Shown here: positions 42,375-50,973 of the stretch, one piece after another
How positions within the stretch are numbered: position 1 is the stretch's first letter
Layout of the letters: each line of letters begins with the position of its first letter
From: Actinoplanes ianthinogenes
Lineage (GTDB): Bacteria > Actinomycetota > Actinomycetes > Mycobacteriales > Micromonosporaceae
NCBI RefSeq assembly: GCF_018324205.1
Contig: NZ_AP023356.1
Coordinates: forward strand, 2,311,501-2,375,500
Direction of reading: 5' to 3'
DNA: 64,000 nucleotides
Notes under the pieces: model-generated
Told to the model about the DNA's origin: nothing
What the model saw: only the letters and a program-made list of their open reading frames with translations
The model's database searches: none
Position numbers and translations under genes: made by a program

Positions 42375-44206
42375 GGCTGTTCCTTCCCGGCGGCGTCGCC
42401 GCTCTCGTCTGACCGCATCTCGTCACCCTCGGCATCCGGCTCGGCCGCTGCCGCACCCGATCCCGTCACCGCCGCTGGACGATCCGCGGACCCACCCGGC
42501 CCGGAACCGTCCCCTGCCTTTGGACGATCCGCGAGACCATCCGGCCCGGAACCATCCACCGTCTCCCCCGCCTCCGCCGCACCGGCCGAGGCGGAAACCG
42601 CCGCACCGCCCGTTTCCGGCACGCCACCGGAAGCGGATGCCTCCGCTTCGGCTCCCGCTGTAGCGGAAACCACCGGACCACCAGCGCCCGGTCCACCGGA
42701 AGCCGGCGACCCGGCCACCGATCCGGAGGCCACCGGCGACTGTGACGCATCCGAGCCGGAAGCACCACCCGCCGCGCGGTCCGCAGTCTCCGCCGAAACG
42801 CCACGAGAATCCGAAACGCCACGAGAATCCGCAGCGCCACGGGAACCCAGCCCCCGCACGATCCGCCGCAGACGTGGCACCCGCTCGCCGACGGCCCGCT
42901 CGGCCCCGTGTTCGGTCGGCCGATAGTAGTCGGTGCCGACGAGATCGTCGGGGACGTACTGCTGGCGGACGACGCCTCGCGGGTCGTCGTGCGGGTACCG
43001 ATAACCGCGACCGTGACCAAGACCACGTGCGCCGGAGTAGTGCGCGTCGCGCAGATGGATCGGCACCGGCCCGCCCCGCCCGGCCCGCACGTCGGTCATC
43101 GCCGCGCCGATCGCCGTGGTGACACTGTTCGACTTCGGCGCGGTGGCCATGTGCACGACGGCCTGTGCCAGGTTGAGGTGGGCCTCGGGCATGCCGATCA
43201 GCTGCACGGCCTGGGCGGCCGCGGTGGCGACCAGCAGCGCCTGCGGGTCGGCCATCCCGACGTCCTCGCTCGCGAAGACCACGATGCGCCGGGCGATGAA
43301 CCGCGGATCCTCGCCGGCCACGATCATCCGGGCCAGGTAGTGCAGCGCGGCGTCCGGGTCGCTGCCCCGCATGCTCTTGATGAACGCGCTGGTCACGTCG
43401 TAATGCGCGTCGCCGTCCCGGTCGTAGCGCACCGCGGCCACGTCGACCGCCCGCTCGGCCGTGGCCAGGTCGATCTCGGCGGCGCCCTGCGCGATCGCGG
43501 ACGCGGCGGCGGCCTCCACGGCGGTCAGCGCCTTGCGCACGTCGCCAGCGGCCAGCCGTACGAAATGGTCCTCCGCCTCAGGCGTGACCGTGACCGCGCC
43601 GCCCAGCCCGCGCGGATCGGTGATCGCGCGCCGGATCAACCGGCGCACGTCGTCCTCCTGGAGCGCCTGGAGGGTCAGCAGGACGCAGCGGGAGAGCAGC
43701 GGGGAGATCACCGAGAAGTACGGGTTCTCGGTGGTGGCGGCGAGCAGCGTGACGGTCCGGTCCTCGACCGCGGCGAGCAGCGAGTCCTGCTGGGTCTTGC
43801 TGAAGCGGTGCACCTCGTCGATGAACAGGACGGTCGGCGGGCCGCCGCGCCGGCGCTCGGTGCGGGCCGTGTCGATCACCGCGCGCACGTCCTTCACCCC
43901 AGCGGTGAGCGCGGACATGGCCACGAACTTGCGGTCGGTGGCGTGCGCGACCAGGTGCGCGATCGTGGTCTTGCCGGTGCCCGGCGGACCCCAGAGGATC
44001 ACCGACATCGGGCTGGAACCGGTCACCAACTGCCGCAACGGGGCACCGGGGGCGAGCAGGTGCTGCTGCCCGACGAGCTCGTCGATGCTGGCCGGGCGCA
44101 TCCGGACGGGGAGGGGCGCATCAGCCGCGGGAGTGCCGAAACCGGCGGCCGGGGCCGCTGTCGTCAGGTCCGGCTGCGCGAGTGAGAAGAGCCCGTCCAT
44201 TTCCAT
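42371..44206 (-). CDS. rarA: RarA/MgsA-type AAA+ ATPase with a long disordered tail
   Basis: A 611-residue clamp-loader-related ATPase acting at stalled forks. RarA features: [18 protein letters not shown], Walker [18 protein letters not shown], Walker [20 protein letters not shown], sensor [20 protein letters not shown], and the C-terminal tetramerisation region with [20 protein letters not shown] and [13 protein letters not shown]. Homologues end near residue 450; here about 150 residues of Ser/Gly/Ala/Glu-rich sequence follow, including the doublet [15 protein letters not shown] at 44206 or 44200 is the likely start; codons upstream lack family similarity. The tail end overlaps the giant gene's GTG. 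Confidence 0.94.
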   Translation of the reverse strand: MEMDGLFSLAQPDLTTAAPAAGFGTPAADAPLPVRMRPASIDELVGQQHLLAPGAPLRQLVTGSSPMSVILWGPPGTGKTTIAHLVAHATDRKFVAMSALTAGVKDVRAVIDTARTERRRGGPPTVLFIDEVHRFSKTQQDSLLAAVEDRTVTLLAATTENPYFSVISPLLSRCVLLTLQALQEDDVRRLIRRAITDPRGLGGAVTVTPEAEDHFVRLAAGDVRKALTAVEAAAASAIAQGAAEIDLATAERAVDVAAVRYDRDGDAHYDVTSAFIKSMRGSDPDAALHYLARMIVAGEDPRFIARRIVVFASEDVGMADPQALLVATAAAQAVQLIGMPEAHLNLAQAVVHMATAPKSNSVTTAIGAAMTDVRAGRGGPVPIHLRDAHYSGARGLGHGRGYRYPHDDPRGVVRQQYVPDDLVGTDYYRPTEHGAERAVGERVPRLRRIVRGLGSRGAADSRGVSDSRGVSAETADRAAGGASGSDASQSPVASGSVAGSPASGGPGAGGPVVSATAGAEAEASASGGVPETGGAAVSASAGAAEAGETVDGSGPDGLADRPKAGDGSGPGGSADRPAAVTGSGAAAAEPDAEGDEMRSDESGDAAGKEQP

Positions 44207-44334
44207 CGCAACCGACAGTACCGGCCTCCCGAGGCCGATCCGAAATGCGACCTCACCACCTGTGGACACGCTCCCGGCCCGCTAACGCACCGCTACAGAG
44301 CGTGTGCGCGCGGGCCGGAGAGGAGCGCGGTGGA

Positions 44335-44550
44335 TCAGCCGCGGCCGGGGCGGCGGCCGTAGAAACGGCGACCCGAACCGGAGCCGACCGCCGGGCCGCT
44401 GCCGACGCCCGCCAGGTACAGGGCGAGCAGCAGCAGGCCGAGCGAGGCCATGGTGGAGAAGTTGAACAGGTCGGGGGCGCCGAAGTTGGTGTTCAGCAGG
44501 TCGGCGAGCAGGTAGACACCGAACACGACGGCAGCGGCGATAGCAAGCAT
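44335..44550 (-). CDS. Small two-helix membrane protein
   Basis: A 71-residue protein with two predicted helices (LAIAAAVVFGVYLLADLL; MASLGLLLLALYLAGVG) and a Gly/Arg-rich tail RRFYGRRPGRG. Downstream 128 bp to rarA contain no other gene. No known function; hydropathy and codon use support that it is real. Confidence 0.6.
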   Translation of the reverse strand: MLAIAAAVVFGVYLLADLLNTNFGAPDLFNFSTMASLGLLLLALYLAGVGSGPAVGSGSGRRFYGRRPGRG

Positions 44551-44631
44551 CAGGTTCCTCCGGGGGTGAGAGCCGATGTCGGGCTGGTACCCCCATCGAT
44601 GGGTTCCCGAAACAAGGGTCCCTCCGGTGGA

Positions 44632-45906
44632 TCACGTGCGGGTGAGGCGAGGTTCCGGTGGCAGCGCCGCGTGGTCCTCCCGGCGAACCCTCGGTGTCAC
44701 CAGATAGAGGGGGGCGGCCGCGGCGAGCACCACGCCGCCGATCACGATCGCGGCACTGACGCTCACGCTCTGTGCGACAGCGGTCAGCAGGATCGCGCCG
44801 ACCGCGAAGCCGGGCTGACCCACCATCGAGTTGAGCGAGAGCAGGCTGGTCCGGAACTCCCCCTCGGCCTGCCGGTGCAGCAGGGCGCCGTGCACCGGGG
44901 AGGACGCGCCGTGCACCGTGTAGGTGAGCAGGAAACCGGTGATCACGCCGACCGGGCCGGCCAGCAGGCCCATCGCGACGATCGTCAGGCCTTGCAGGAT
45001 CCGCAGCGCGAATCCGGTCCAGGCGGTGCCGATCCGCCTCATCAGCAGCGGGATCAGCGCCGCGCCGACCGCCGAGGCGCCCCACGCGGCCGAACTGACC
45101 GGGCCCATCAGGGCGGCGGCGGCCTGGTCGCCCGAAGTCACCTCGGCGAGCCGGATCGGCATCAGCTTCTCGAACGTCACCATGCCGAAACTCCACAGCA
45201 GCTCCACCATGATCAACGCGAAGACCACCCGGGACCGGCGGACCAGGCCGAGCGCCGAGCCGATAGCGACCGGCACGCCGCGGAGCGAGGCGATCAGGGC
45301 CGCCCGGCCGCGAGCCGGACGATCCTCGTGCATGAGCAGGGCCACCGCCACCGTGCTCAGCAGGCTGAGACCGAGAGCGATCACCACCGGCACGGTCAGC
45401 GCGCTCATCGATCCGATCGGCCCGAGCCAGATCAGACCACCGCTGACCAGGGCGCCGGCTGCGACGGCGAGACTGAGCGCGACCGCGCCGTGGCTCAGGC
45501 CGGTCTCGATGTCGGCGTCCCGGTCGACCGCCAGCGACTCGTCGACGAACCAGGAGTCCAGCGGGCCGCTGTCCAGCGCCCGGAAGATGCCCTGGAGGAA
45601 CCAGGCCACCCCGAACAGGGCGACCGTGTCCGCGAAGCTCATCACACTCAGCGAGACCAGGTTCACCGCGCCGGCGATCAGCAGCACCGGCCGCCGGCCG
45701 AGCGCGTCGGCGAGACCGCCGGTCGGCAGCTCCAGGACCAGGACGGTGAGGCCCTGGACCGCGGCGGTCACCCCGGCCTGCGAGATGGTCAGCCCGCGGG
45801 ACAGCGGCAGCAGCGTGGTCAGCGGGATGGTCAGCCCGACCGGGAGCCACCGAAGCAAGATCAAGAGCAAATACCTGAAACGGATTTTCCGTACGCCCAC
45901 AGTCAT
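44632..45906 (-). CDS. MFS transporter
   Basis: A 424-residue, 12-helix major facilitator. Motif A-like LPTGGLADALGRRPVLLIAG lies between helices 2 and 3; helix 1 is YLLLILLRWLPVGLTIPLTT. ATG at 45906 overlaps the regulator's stop as ATGA; the same frame continues upstream without stop, but that part is a shadow of the regulator gene. The pairing suggests that the regulator controls it. Substrate unknown; drug or metabolite export is likely. Confidence 0.88.
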   Translation of the reverse strand: MTVGVRKIRFRYLLLILLRWLPVGLTIPLTTLLPLSRGLTISQAGVTAAVQGLTVLVLELPTGGLADALGRRPVLLIAGAVNLVSLSVMSFADTVALFGVAWFLQGIFRALDSGPLDSWFVDESLAVDRDADIETGLSHGAVALSLAVAAGALVSGGLIWLGPIGSMSALTVPVVIALGLSLLSTVAVALLMHEDRPARGRAALIASLRGVPVAIGSALGLVRRSRVVFALIMVELLWSFGMVTFEKLMPIRLAEVTSGDQAAAALMGPVSSAAWGASAVGAALIPLLMRRIGTAWTGFALRILQGLTIVAMGLLAGPVGVITGFLLTYTVHGASSPVHGALLHRQAEGEFRTSLLSLNSMVGQPGFAVGAILLTAVAQSVSVSAAIVIGGVVLAAAAPLYLVTPRVRREDHAALPPEPRLTRT

Positions 45907-46493
45907 GCGCCCGCCTCCGCGTCGGTGACGCGCGGCAGACCGGCGACGTAGAGGGCGACCGGCCGGGCGTCCGGAGCGGGATCGTCCAGCCCGAGCCGCC
46001 GGTGCCGGTCGATGACCTGCTCGATCTCCCGCAGCAGCGCCTCGGTCTGCGCGGCGCCCAGGTGCAGCATGTAGTCGGAGATCTCGGCGGCCTCCTGCCA
46101 GGCCTCGGGCTCGGCGGGCATCGCGCGACGCCAGTTCCGCGCGAGCTCGACGAGACGGTTGACCTGCTCCGTCTCCAGCCAGTCGGCGGCCGCGGTGGCC
46201 TCCGGGTCCCCCTCGTAATAGCTGCGCCGGAAGCTGGACATGTCGTGGGCGGCGCGCCACCAGCGCTGCCGGCCGGACCCGGGGCGCTCCTCCTCGATCA
46301 CCAGGCCCACCTCGGCGAGCTGGCGCAGGTGATAGCTGGTCGCGCCGGTGTTGGTGCCGAGCTGCGCGGCGAGGCCGGTGGCCGTGGCCGGTCCGGCCCA
46401 GCGCAGCTGGCCGAGCAGCCGCAGGCGCAGGGGCTGGGCGAGCGCTCGGATCTGCGGGCCGCTGAGGTGTACGTGGGTGAGGTCGTCCGCCAT
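45903..46493 (-). CDS. ArsR-type winged-helix regulator
   Basis: A 196-residue protein with an N-terminal winged helix: QIRALAQPLRLRLLGQLRWA, then ATGLAAQLGTNTGATSYHLR for the recognition helix and VGLVIEEERPGSGRQRWWR for the wing. The C-terminal helices resemble HTH_20 regulators that sit beside MFS exporters. ATG at 46493 is preferred; ATG at 46514 is in frame. No metal-cysteine motif is seen in the helix, so metal sensing is not suggested. Confidence 0.85.
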   Translation of the reverse strand: MADDLTHVHLSGPQIRALAQPLRLRLLGQLRWAGPATATGLAAQLGTNTGATSYHLRQLAEVGLVIEEERPGSGRQRWWRAAHDMSSFRRSYYEGDPEATAAADWLETEQVNRLVELARNWRRAMPAEPEAWQEAAEISDYMLHLGAAQTEALLREIEQVIDRHRRLGLDDPAPDARPVALYVAGLPRVTDAEAGA

Positions 46494-46498
46494 GCATC

Positions 46499-46524
46499 CA
46501 CAATAACTGTGCATAGCAATTGTG
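46499..46524. promoter_or_regulatory. Candidate operator for the ArsR-type regulator
   Basis: CACAAT (46499-46504) and ATTGTG (46519-46524) are perfect inverted half-sites 20 bp apart by start in an AT-rich patch at the regulator's start; TTTGTGC repeats a half-site at about 46532. The position suits autoregulation and control of the divergent gene. Confidence 0.45.
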
Positions 46525-46606
46525 CAAAGAATTTGTGCGGGATCGCCGTGACCTGCGCATCTATCGACTTGAATTGAACCAGGGTTCAGGTAGCAGGCTG
46601 GTGACC

Positions 46607-47827
46607 ATGGGAAACGACACTCTTGACGAGGCGCTGCTACGACTGCACCGGACCGGGCCGGAATTCGACGGCTGGCTCTCCAACCACGCGCCGATGGCCA
46701 CCGAGGCGTTGATCCGGCACGGGCGTGCGGACGACGTGCACCGGTGGGTCGACGCCTACCTGGACCGGCTGGAGGAGGCGCCGCGGGGCATCTCGCCGAT
46801 CACCGCGGACGGCTGGCGGGATCCGCTCGGGGACGCCTCGCGGACCGGGGACTGGCTGGTCTTCTTCGAGCGGGCGACGCGGGCCGAGCCGTGGCGGGAC
46901 GTGCTCGCGACCTGGTGGCCGCGGTTGCTGCCGGGGATCGCGGCCGGCGCCACGCACGGGGTGATCCGGGTCGGTCACGCGGTGCGGGCGCTGCTCGACG
47001 AGGAGACACCGGCGCGGGTGGCCGAGTTGGGGCAGGGGCTCGCGTACTGGGCGGCGCGCTGGCAGCCGCTCGCACCGGCCGGGCAGGGCCGCTATCCGAG
47101 TGGCGACCCGCGGAGCGCGCTGGACGCGGTGCCGCGGGTGCCGGATCAGCGGTTCGGGATTCGCAGCCGGCTCGCGCAGCTCGCCGACCTGCCCGGCTGG
47201 GCGGAGGCGGCCGGGGCGGTGCCCGGCGACGGACCGGTGCCGGACCGGATCCGCGGGATCGTCGCGGCCGCTGTCCGCAAACACCTGACCCATGGGTACG
47301 GCAGTCCGGTCATGCTCGTGCACGCGGCGACCGCCCCGGCGGCGGTGCTGCGGACCCTGCCGGCGCTGCCGCCCGCGCTGGCCGGCCCGAGCCTGGCCGC
47401 GGCATGGGCAGCGACCGCGGCGGTCACCTCGGTGTACGCCCCGAAAGCCCCGGACCCAGCGACGCGCGCGCTACTAGACGGCCCGGGCGACGGACTCGAC
47501 CGGCCAGGCGGCAGGCTCGACGGCCCGGGCGGCGGACTCGACGGCCCGGGCGGCGGACTCGACCGACTCGACGGGCCGAAGGGCGGGCTCGACCGACTCG
47601 ACGGCCCGGGCGGCGGGCTCGACCGACTCGACGGGCCGGAGGGCGGGCTCGACCGACTCGACGGCGGGCTCGATCCTGACGAGGTGTTCGATCGGGCGGT
47701 GGCCGGAGGCGACGCGCACGGGATCAAGTTCGCGGACGCGGCGATCGAGACCTGGCACGCCACCGGCGACCCGCTGCTGCTGGCCGCCTCGGTGCACGCC
47801 ACCGACCTGATCGGCCCAGCGGACTGA
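46607..47827 (+). CDS. Questin oxidase-like protein with a repeat insertion
   Basis: A 406-residue protein. The N-terminus (TLDEALLRLHRTGPEFDGWL, SNHAPMATEAL, then GRADDVHRWVDAYLDRLEEA) is typical of the questin oxidase-like family (DUF4243), Baeyer-Villiger-type oxygenases in fungi with unknown roles in bacteria. Near residues 290-360 a Gly/Leu/Asp repeat insertion (LDGPGGGLDRLDG) splits the domain; the family C-terminus resumes at GIKFADAAIETWHATGDPLL. ATG at 46607 is used; GTG two codons upstream is possible. It is divergent from the ArsR-MFS pair and ends before repeat array 3. Confidence 0.8.
   Translation: MGNDTLDEALLRLHRTGPEFDGWLSNHAPMATEALIRHGRADDVHRWVDAYLDRLEEAPRGISPITADGWRDPLGDASRTGDWLVFFERATRAEPWRDVLATWWPRLLPGIAAGATHGVIRVGHAVRALLDEETPARVAELGQGLAYWAARWQPLAPAGQGRYPSGDPRSALDAVPRVPDQRFGIRSRLAQLADLPGWAEAAGAVPGDGPVPDRIRGIVAAAVRKHLTHGYGSPVMLVHAATAPAAVLRTLPALPPALAGPSLAAAWAATAAVTSVYAPKAPDPATRALLDGPGDGLDRPGGRLDGPGGGLDGPGGGLDRLDGPKGGLDRLDGPGGGLDRLDGPEGGLDRLDGGLDPDEVFDRAVAGGDAHGIKFADAAIETWHATGDPLLLAASVHATDLIGPAD
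47480..47680. repeat. Short tandem repeats inside the questin oxidase-like gene
   Basis: Units of 15-21 bp built from GGCCCGGGCGGCGGACTCGAC repeat about ten times in frame, encoding the Gly/Leu/Asp insertion. Confidence 0.8.
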
Positions 47828-47846
47828 CCCGGCCGCAGACCACCGG

Positions 47847-48224
47847 CTGGCCCTCACGGCCCTATCCAAGCCCGGAATAGGACCACCAGCACCAGCCCGA
47901 CAACACCAGCTGGCACTCACCGCCCCACCCACCCCCGAAACAGGACCACCAACACCAGCCCGACACCACCAGCTGGCCCCCACGGCCCTATCCAAGCCCG
48001 GAACAGGGCCACCAACACCAGCCCGACAACACCAGCTGGCACTCACCGCCCTATCCAGGCCTGGAATAGGGCCACCAACACCAGCCCGACACCACCAGCT
48101 GGCCCCCAGCGCCCCATCCAGGCCCGGAATAGGACCACCAACACCAGCCCGACAACACCAGCTGGCACTCACCGCCCTATCCAGGCCTGGAATAGGGCCA
48201 CCAGCACCAGCTCGACGAACGCGG
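47847..48224 (+). repeat. Array 3: six 63-bp hairpin repeats with a two-unit pattern
   Basis: Units start at 47847, 47910, 47973, 48036, 48099 and 48162. Each has CTGG and CCAG outer arms, an inner GCCCTAT/ATAGGGC stem (in unit 4 the palindrome runs 48048-48072 with one bulged A) and the linker CCAGCCCGACA. Odd units start CTGGCCC and even units start CTGGCACTCACC, so the true period is 126 bp. The array lies between two convergent genes. The 180 bp after it are G-rich and show nothing further. Confidence 0.92.
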
Positions 48225-48403
48225 GCTGGGCGGGACAGCGCCGTTCGGGGGGACGGGATTGTGAGGATGGGGCGGGGCGGGAGCGCGGGCGTCTCCACAG
48301 ATTCAGCCCGGGGGTCGCCGGGCGGGCCTTGAGGCGGGATTCGCTCGCGTGTGGGCACGGGCGGGGGTGGTGCGGTTGGGGAGGGGCATGCGTACGAAAT
48401 GGG

Positions 48404-48907
48404 TTAATCGGCCAGTTTGAAGAGCAGGACCGTTTCCCATTTGTGCATGTCGGGTTGTTCGGCCGGGTTCGTCATCAGGATCTCGAGTCGCGCGCTCCAC
48501 CGCTCGCCGGTCGGCGTCGGCGTCATGTCCCAGCTCAGGCCCCTGCGCTGGGCCCAATCCAGCAGGCGAGCGGTGACGCCCATCAATTGATCAGGGTGCC
48601 CGACGTGGGTGACGGTGGCGTAGCGGCCGGCGGGCAGCCTGTCGACGAAGTCGGGGGGCTCGACCTGGACCGGGCCGGTGACCGGGATTCCGGCCTCGAC
48701 GACCATCTCGTCGGCCATGTCGACCAGGCGATAGCGGAAGAACGGCGCCCCGGTGACCTGCACGCCACGCTGCGCCAGGCCGGCGAACATGGTGGGCAGA
48801 TGATCGGCGACGCGGGCGAACTCGGTCATGGTGATTGATTCGCGGCGTCCGACATAGGGCTGCTCGGCGCACCGGACGATGGTCGGCTCCACGCTGTCCA
48901 GTCTCAC
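48404..48907 (-). CDS. GyrI-like small-molecule-binding protein
   Basis: A 167-residue protein matching GyrI-like/effector-binding domains (RCAEQPYVGRRESITMTEFA; APFFRYRLVDMADEMVVEAG; AGRYATVTHVGHPDQLMGV; ETVLLFKLAD at the end). Such domains bind drugs or other small molecules, alone or on regulators. The frame is open to 48934, but that part lies in the aspS terminator, so GTG at 48907 is preferred. Ligand unknown. Confidence 0.8.
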   Translation of the reverse strand: MRLDSVEPTIVRCAEQPYVGRRESITMTEFARVADHLPTMFAGLAQRGVQVTGAPFFRYRLVDMADEMVVEAGIPVTGPVQVEPPDFVDRLPAGRYATVTHVGHPDQLMGVTARLLDWAQRRGLSWDMTPTPTGERWSARLEILMTNPAEQPDMHKWETVLLFKLAD

Positions 48908-48910
48908 AAA

Positions 48911-48950
48911 ACAGGCGTGGCCCCGCATCCTCACGCGGGGCCACGCCTGT
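48911..48950 (-). terminator. aspS terminator
   Basis: A perfect 16-bp stem, ACAGGCGTGGCCCCGC with its complement and an 8-base loop, followed on the minus strand by TTTT. It lies 12 bp after the aspS stop. Confidence 0.9.
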
Positions 48951-48962
48951 TTGCTGAAATCT

Positions 48963-50765
48963 TTAGTTCGAGCGCTCCACCGGGGCGGCCTGGCCGTCGG
49001 TGCCGGGCAGCGCGGCGGTCACCTTGGGCTTGGCGTCGACGCCGGCCTCCAGGCGCTGCTGCGCGGTGATCGGGGTCGGCGCGCCGGTCAGCGGGTCGAA
49101 GCCACCGCGGCTCTTCGGGAACGAGATGACCTCGCGGATCGAGTCGAACCCGCCGAGCAGCATGCAGGTCCGGTCCCAGCCCAGGGCGATGCCGGCGTGC
49201 GGCGGCGGGCCGTACTTGAACGCCTCGAGCAGGAAGCCGAACTTGTCCTGCGCCTCCTCCGGGGTGATGCCGAGCAGGTCGAAGACCCGGCTCTGCACAT
49301 CACCGCGGTGAATACGGACGGAGCCGCCGCCGATCTCGTTGCCGTTCACGACGATGTCGTACGCGTAGGCCAGCGCCTTGTCCGGGGCGGACTCGAAGTT
49401 GTCGAGCCACTCGTCGTTCGGCGAGGTGAAGGGGTGGTGGACGGCGGTCCAGCCGCCCTCGTCCGTCTTCTCGAACATCGGGGCGTCGACGACCCAGCAG
49501 AACGCCCAGGCGCTCTCGTCGATCAGCTTCGCCCGCTTGGCGATCTCGATGCGGGCCGCGCCGAGCAGCTCCTGCGCCTCGCGGCGTTCGGTGGCCGCGG
49601 CGAAGAAGACCGCGTCACCCGGCTTGGCGCCGACCGCGTCGGCCAGGCCGGCCAGGTGCGCCTCGGACAGGTTCTTCGCGACCGGGCCGCGCGCGGCGCC
49701 GGTGTCGGCGTCGAGAACCACGTAGGCCAGACCGCGAGCACCCCGCGCTTTCGCCCAGTCCTGCCAGCCGTCCAGCTCCTTGCGGGTCTGCGAGGCGCCG
49801 CCCGGCATGACGACCGCGCCGACGTAACCGCCGGCGTCGATCGCGCCGGCGAACACCCGGAACTCGGTGCCGCGCAGGTAGTCGGTCAGCTCGACCAGCT
49901 CGACGCCGTAGCGCAGGTCGGGCTTGTCGGAACCGTAGCGGTTCATCGCGTCGGTCCAGGTGATCCGCGGGATCGGCAGCTGCACCTGGTAGTCGGCGAG
50001 CTCGCTCCACAGCCGCGAGACGATCTCCTCGCCGAGGGCGATGATGTCGTCCTGCGTCACGAACGACATCTCGATGTCGAGCTGGGTGAACTCCGGCTGC
50101 CGGTCGGCGCGGAAGTCCTCGTCGCGGTAGCAGCGGGCGATCTGGTAATACCGCTCCATGCCGGCGACCATCAGCAGCTGCTTGAACAGCTGCGGGGACT
50201 GGGGCAGGGCGTACCACGCGCCGGGCTGGAGGCGGACCGGGACCAGGAAGTCGCGGGCGCCCTCGGGCGTCGACCGGGTCAGGGTCGGCGTCTCGATCTC
50301 GTTGAAGTCGTGGGCGTGCAGGACCTCGCGGGCGATCTGGTTGGCGCGGCTGCGCAGGCGCAGCGCCTTCGCCGGACCGGAACGGCGCAGGTCGAGGTAG
50401 CGATACTTCAACCGGATGTCGTCGGATGCGGTGACCGCGTCGTCGATCGGCAGCGGCAGCGGGGCCGCCTCGGAGAGCACGGTCAGCTCGCTGGCGACGA
50501 CCTCGATCGCGCCGGTGGCGAGGTCCGGGTTCTCGTTGCCGGCCGGGCGGGCGTTGACCTCACCGACGACCTTGACGCAGAACTCGTTGCGCAGCGCGTG
50601 GGCGTCCTCCTCGCGGAAGACCACCTGCACCACGCCGGAGCCGTCCCGCAGGTCGACGAAGATGACACCGCCGTGGTCCCGCCGTCGGGCCACCCAACCT
50701 GCGAGCGTCACCGTCGTGCCGGCGTCAGTCACACGCAGACTGCCGGCGTTATGGGTCCTGATCAC
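48963..50765 (-). CDS. aspS: Aspartate-tRNA ligase
   Basis: A 600-residue class II synthetase of bacterial type. The N-terminal OB fold has [20 protein letters not shown] and [10 protein letters not shown]; class II motifs include the YRYLDLRR link, [40 protein letters not shown] and the C-terminal [13 protein letters not shown]. The GAD insertion lies between about residues 290 and 420. Whether it also charges tRNA-Asn cannot be told here. It has its own terminator. Confidence 0.97.
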   Translation of the reverse strand: MIRTHNAGSLRVTDAGTTVTLAGWVARRRDHGGVIFVDLRDGSGVVQVVFREEDAHALRNEFCVKVVGEVNARPAGNENPDLATGAIEVVASELTVLSEAAPLPLPIDDAVTASDDIRLKYRYLDLRRSGPAKALRLRSRANQIAREVLHAHDFNEIETPTLTRSTPEGARDFLVPVRLQPGAWYALPQSPQLFKQLLMVAGMERYYQIARCYRDEDFRADRQPEFTQLDIEMSFVTQDDIIALGEEIVSRLWSELADYQVQLPIPRITWTDAMNRYGSDKPDLRYGVELVELTDYLRGTEFRVFAGAIDAGGYVGAVVMPGGASQTRKELDGWQDWAKARGARGLAYVVLDADTGAARGPVAKNLSEAHLAGLADAVGAKPGDAVFFAAATERREAQELLGAARIEIAKRAKLIDESAWAFCWVVDAPMFEKTDEGGWTAVHHPFTSPNDEWLDNFESAPDKALAYAYDIVVNGNEIGGGSVRIHRGDVQSRVFDLLGITPEEAQDKFGFLLEAFKYGPPPHAGIALGWDRTCMLLGGFDSIREVISFPKSRGGFDPLTGAPTPITAQQRLEAGVDAKPKVTAALPGTDGQAAPVERSN

Positions 50766-50973
50766 GGAAACGTCTCCTAACCGAGTTCGCGGGGCGCACC
50801 CGACATTCTGTCAGCACCCGATCGCCGCTCGCGCCACGGGCCGGTTTCCCCCTATTCGTTCCCGCAGTCCCGCCGCCCCTTCCTCCCGCTTTCCCCCGCG
50901 TCTCGCCCTCCCGCTTTGCCGCCTTCTCACCCTCCGCCTTCGTTCGGCCGGCCTCGCTTTTCGCCTCGCGCCT

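Noticed and set aside
45907..46560. A fused 642-residue regulator-MFS protein
   Set aside because: The upstream part is an out-of-frame reading of the ArsR-type gene; an ATGA overlap marks separate genes.
48879..50780. A 633-codon plus-strand frame opposite aspS
   Set aside because: Antisense shadow of aspS without any domain signature.
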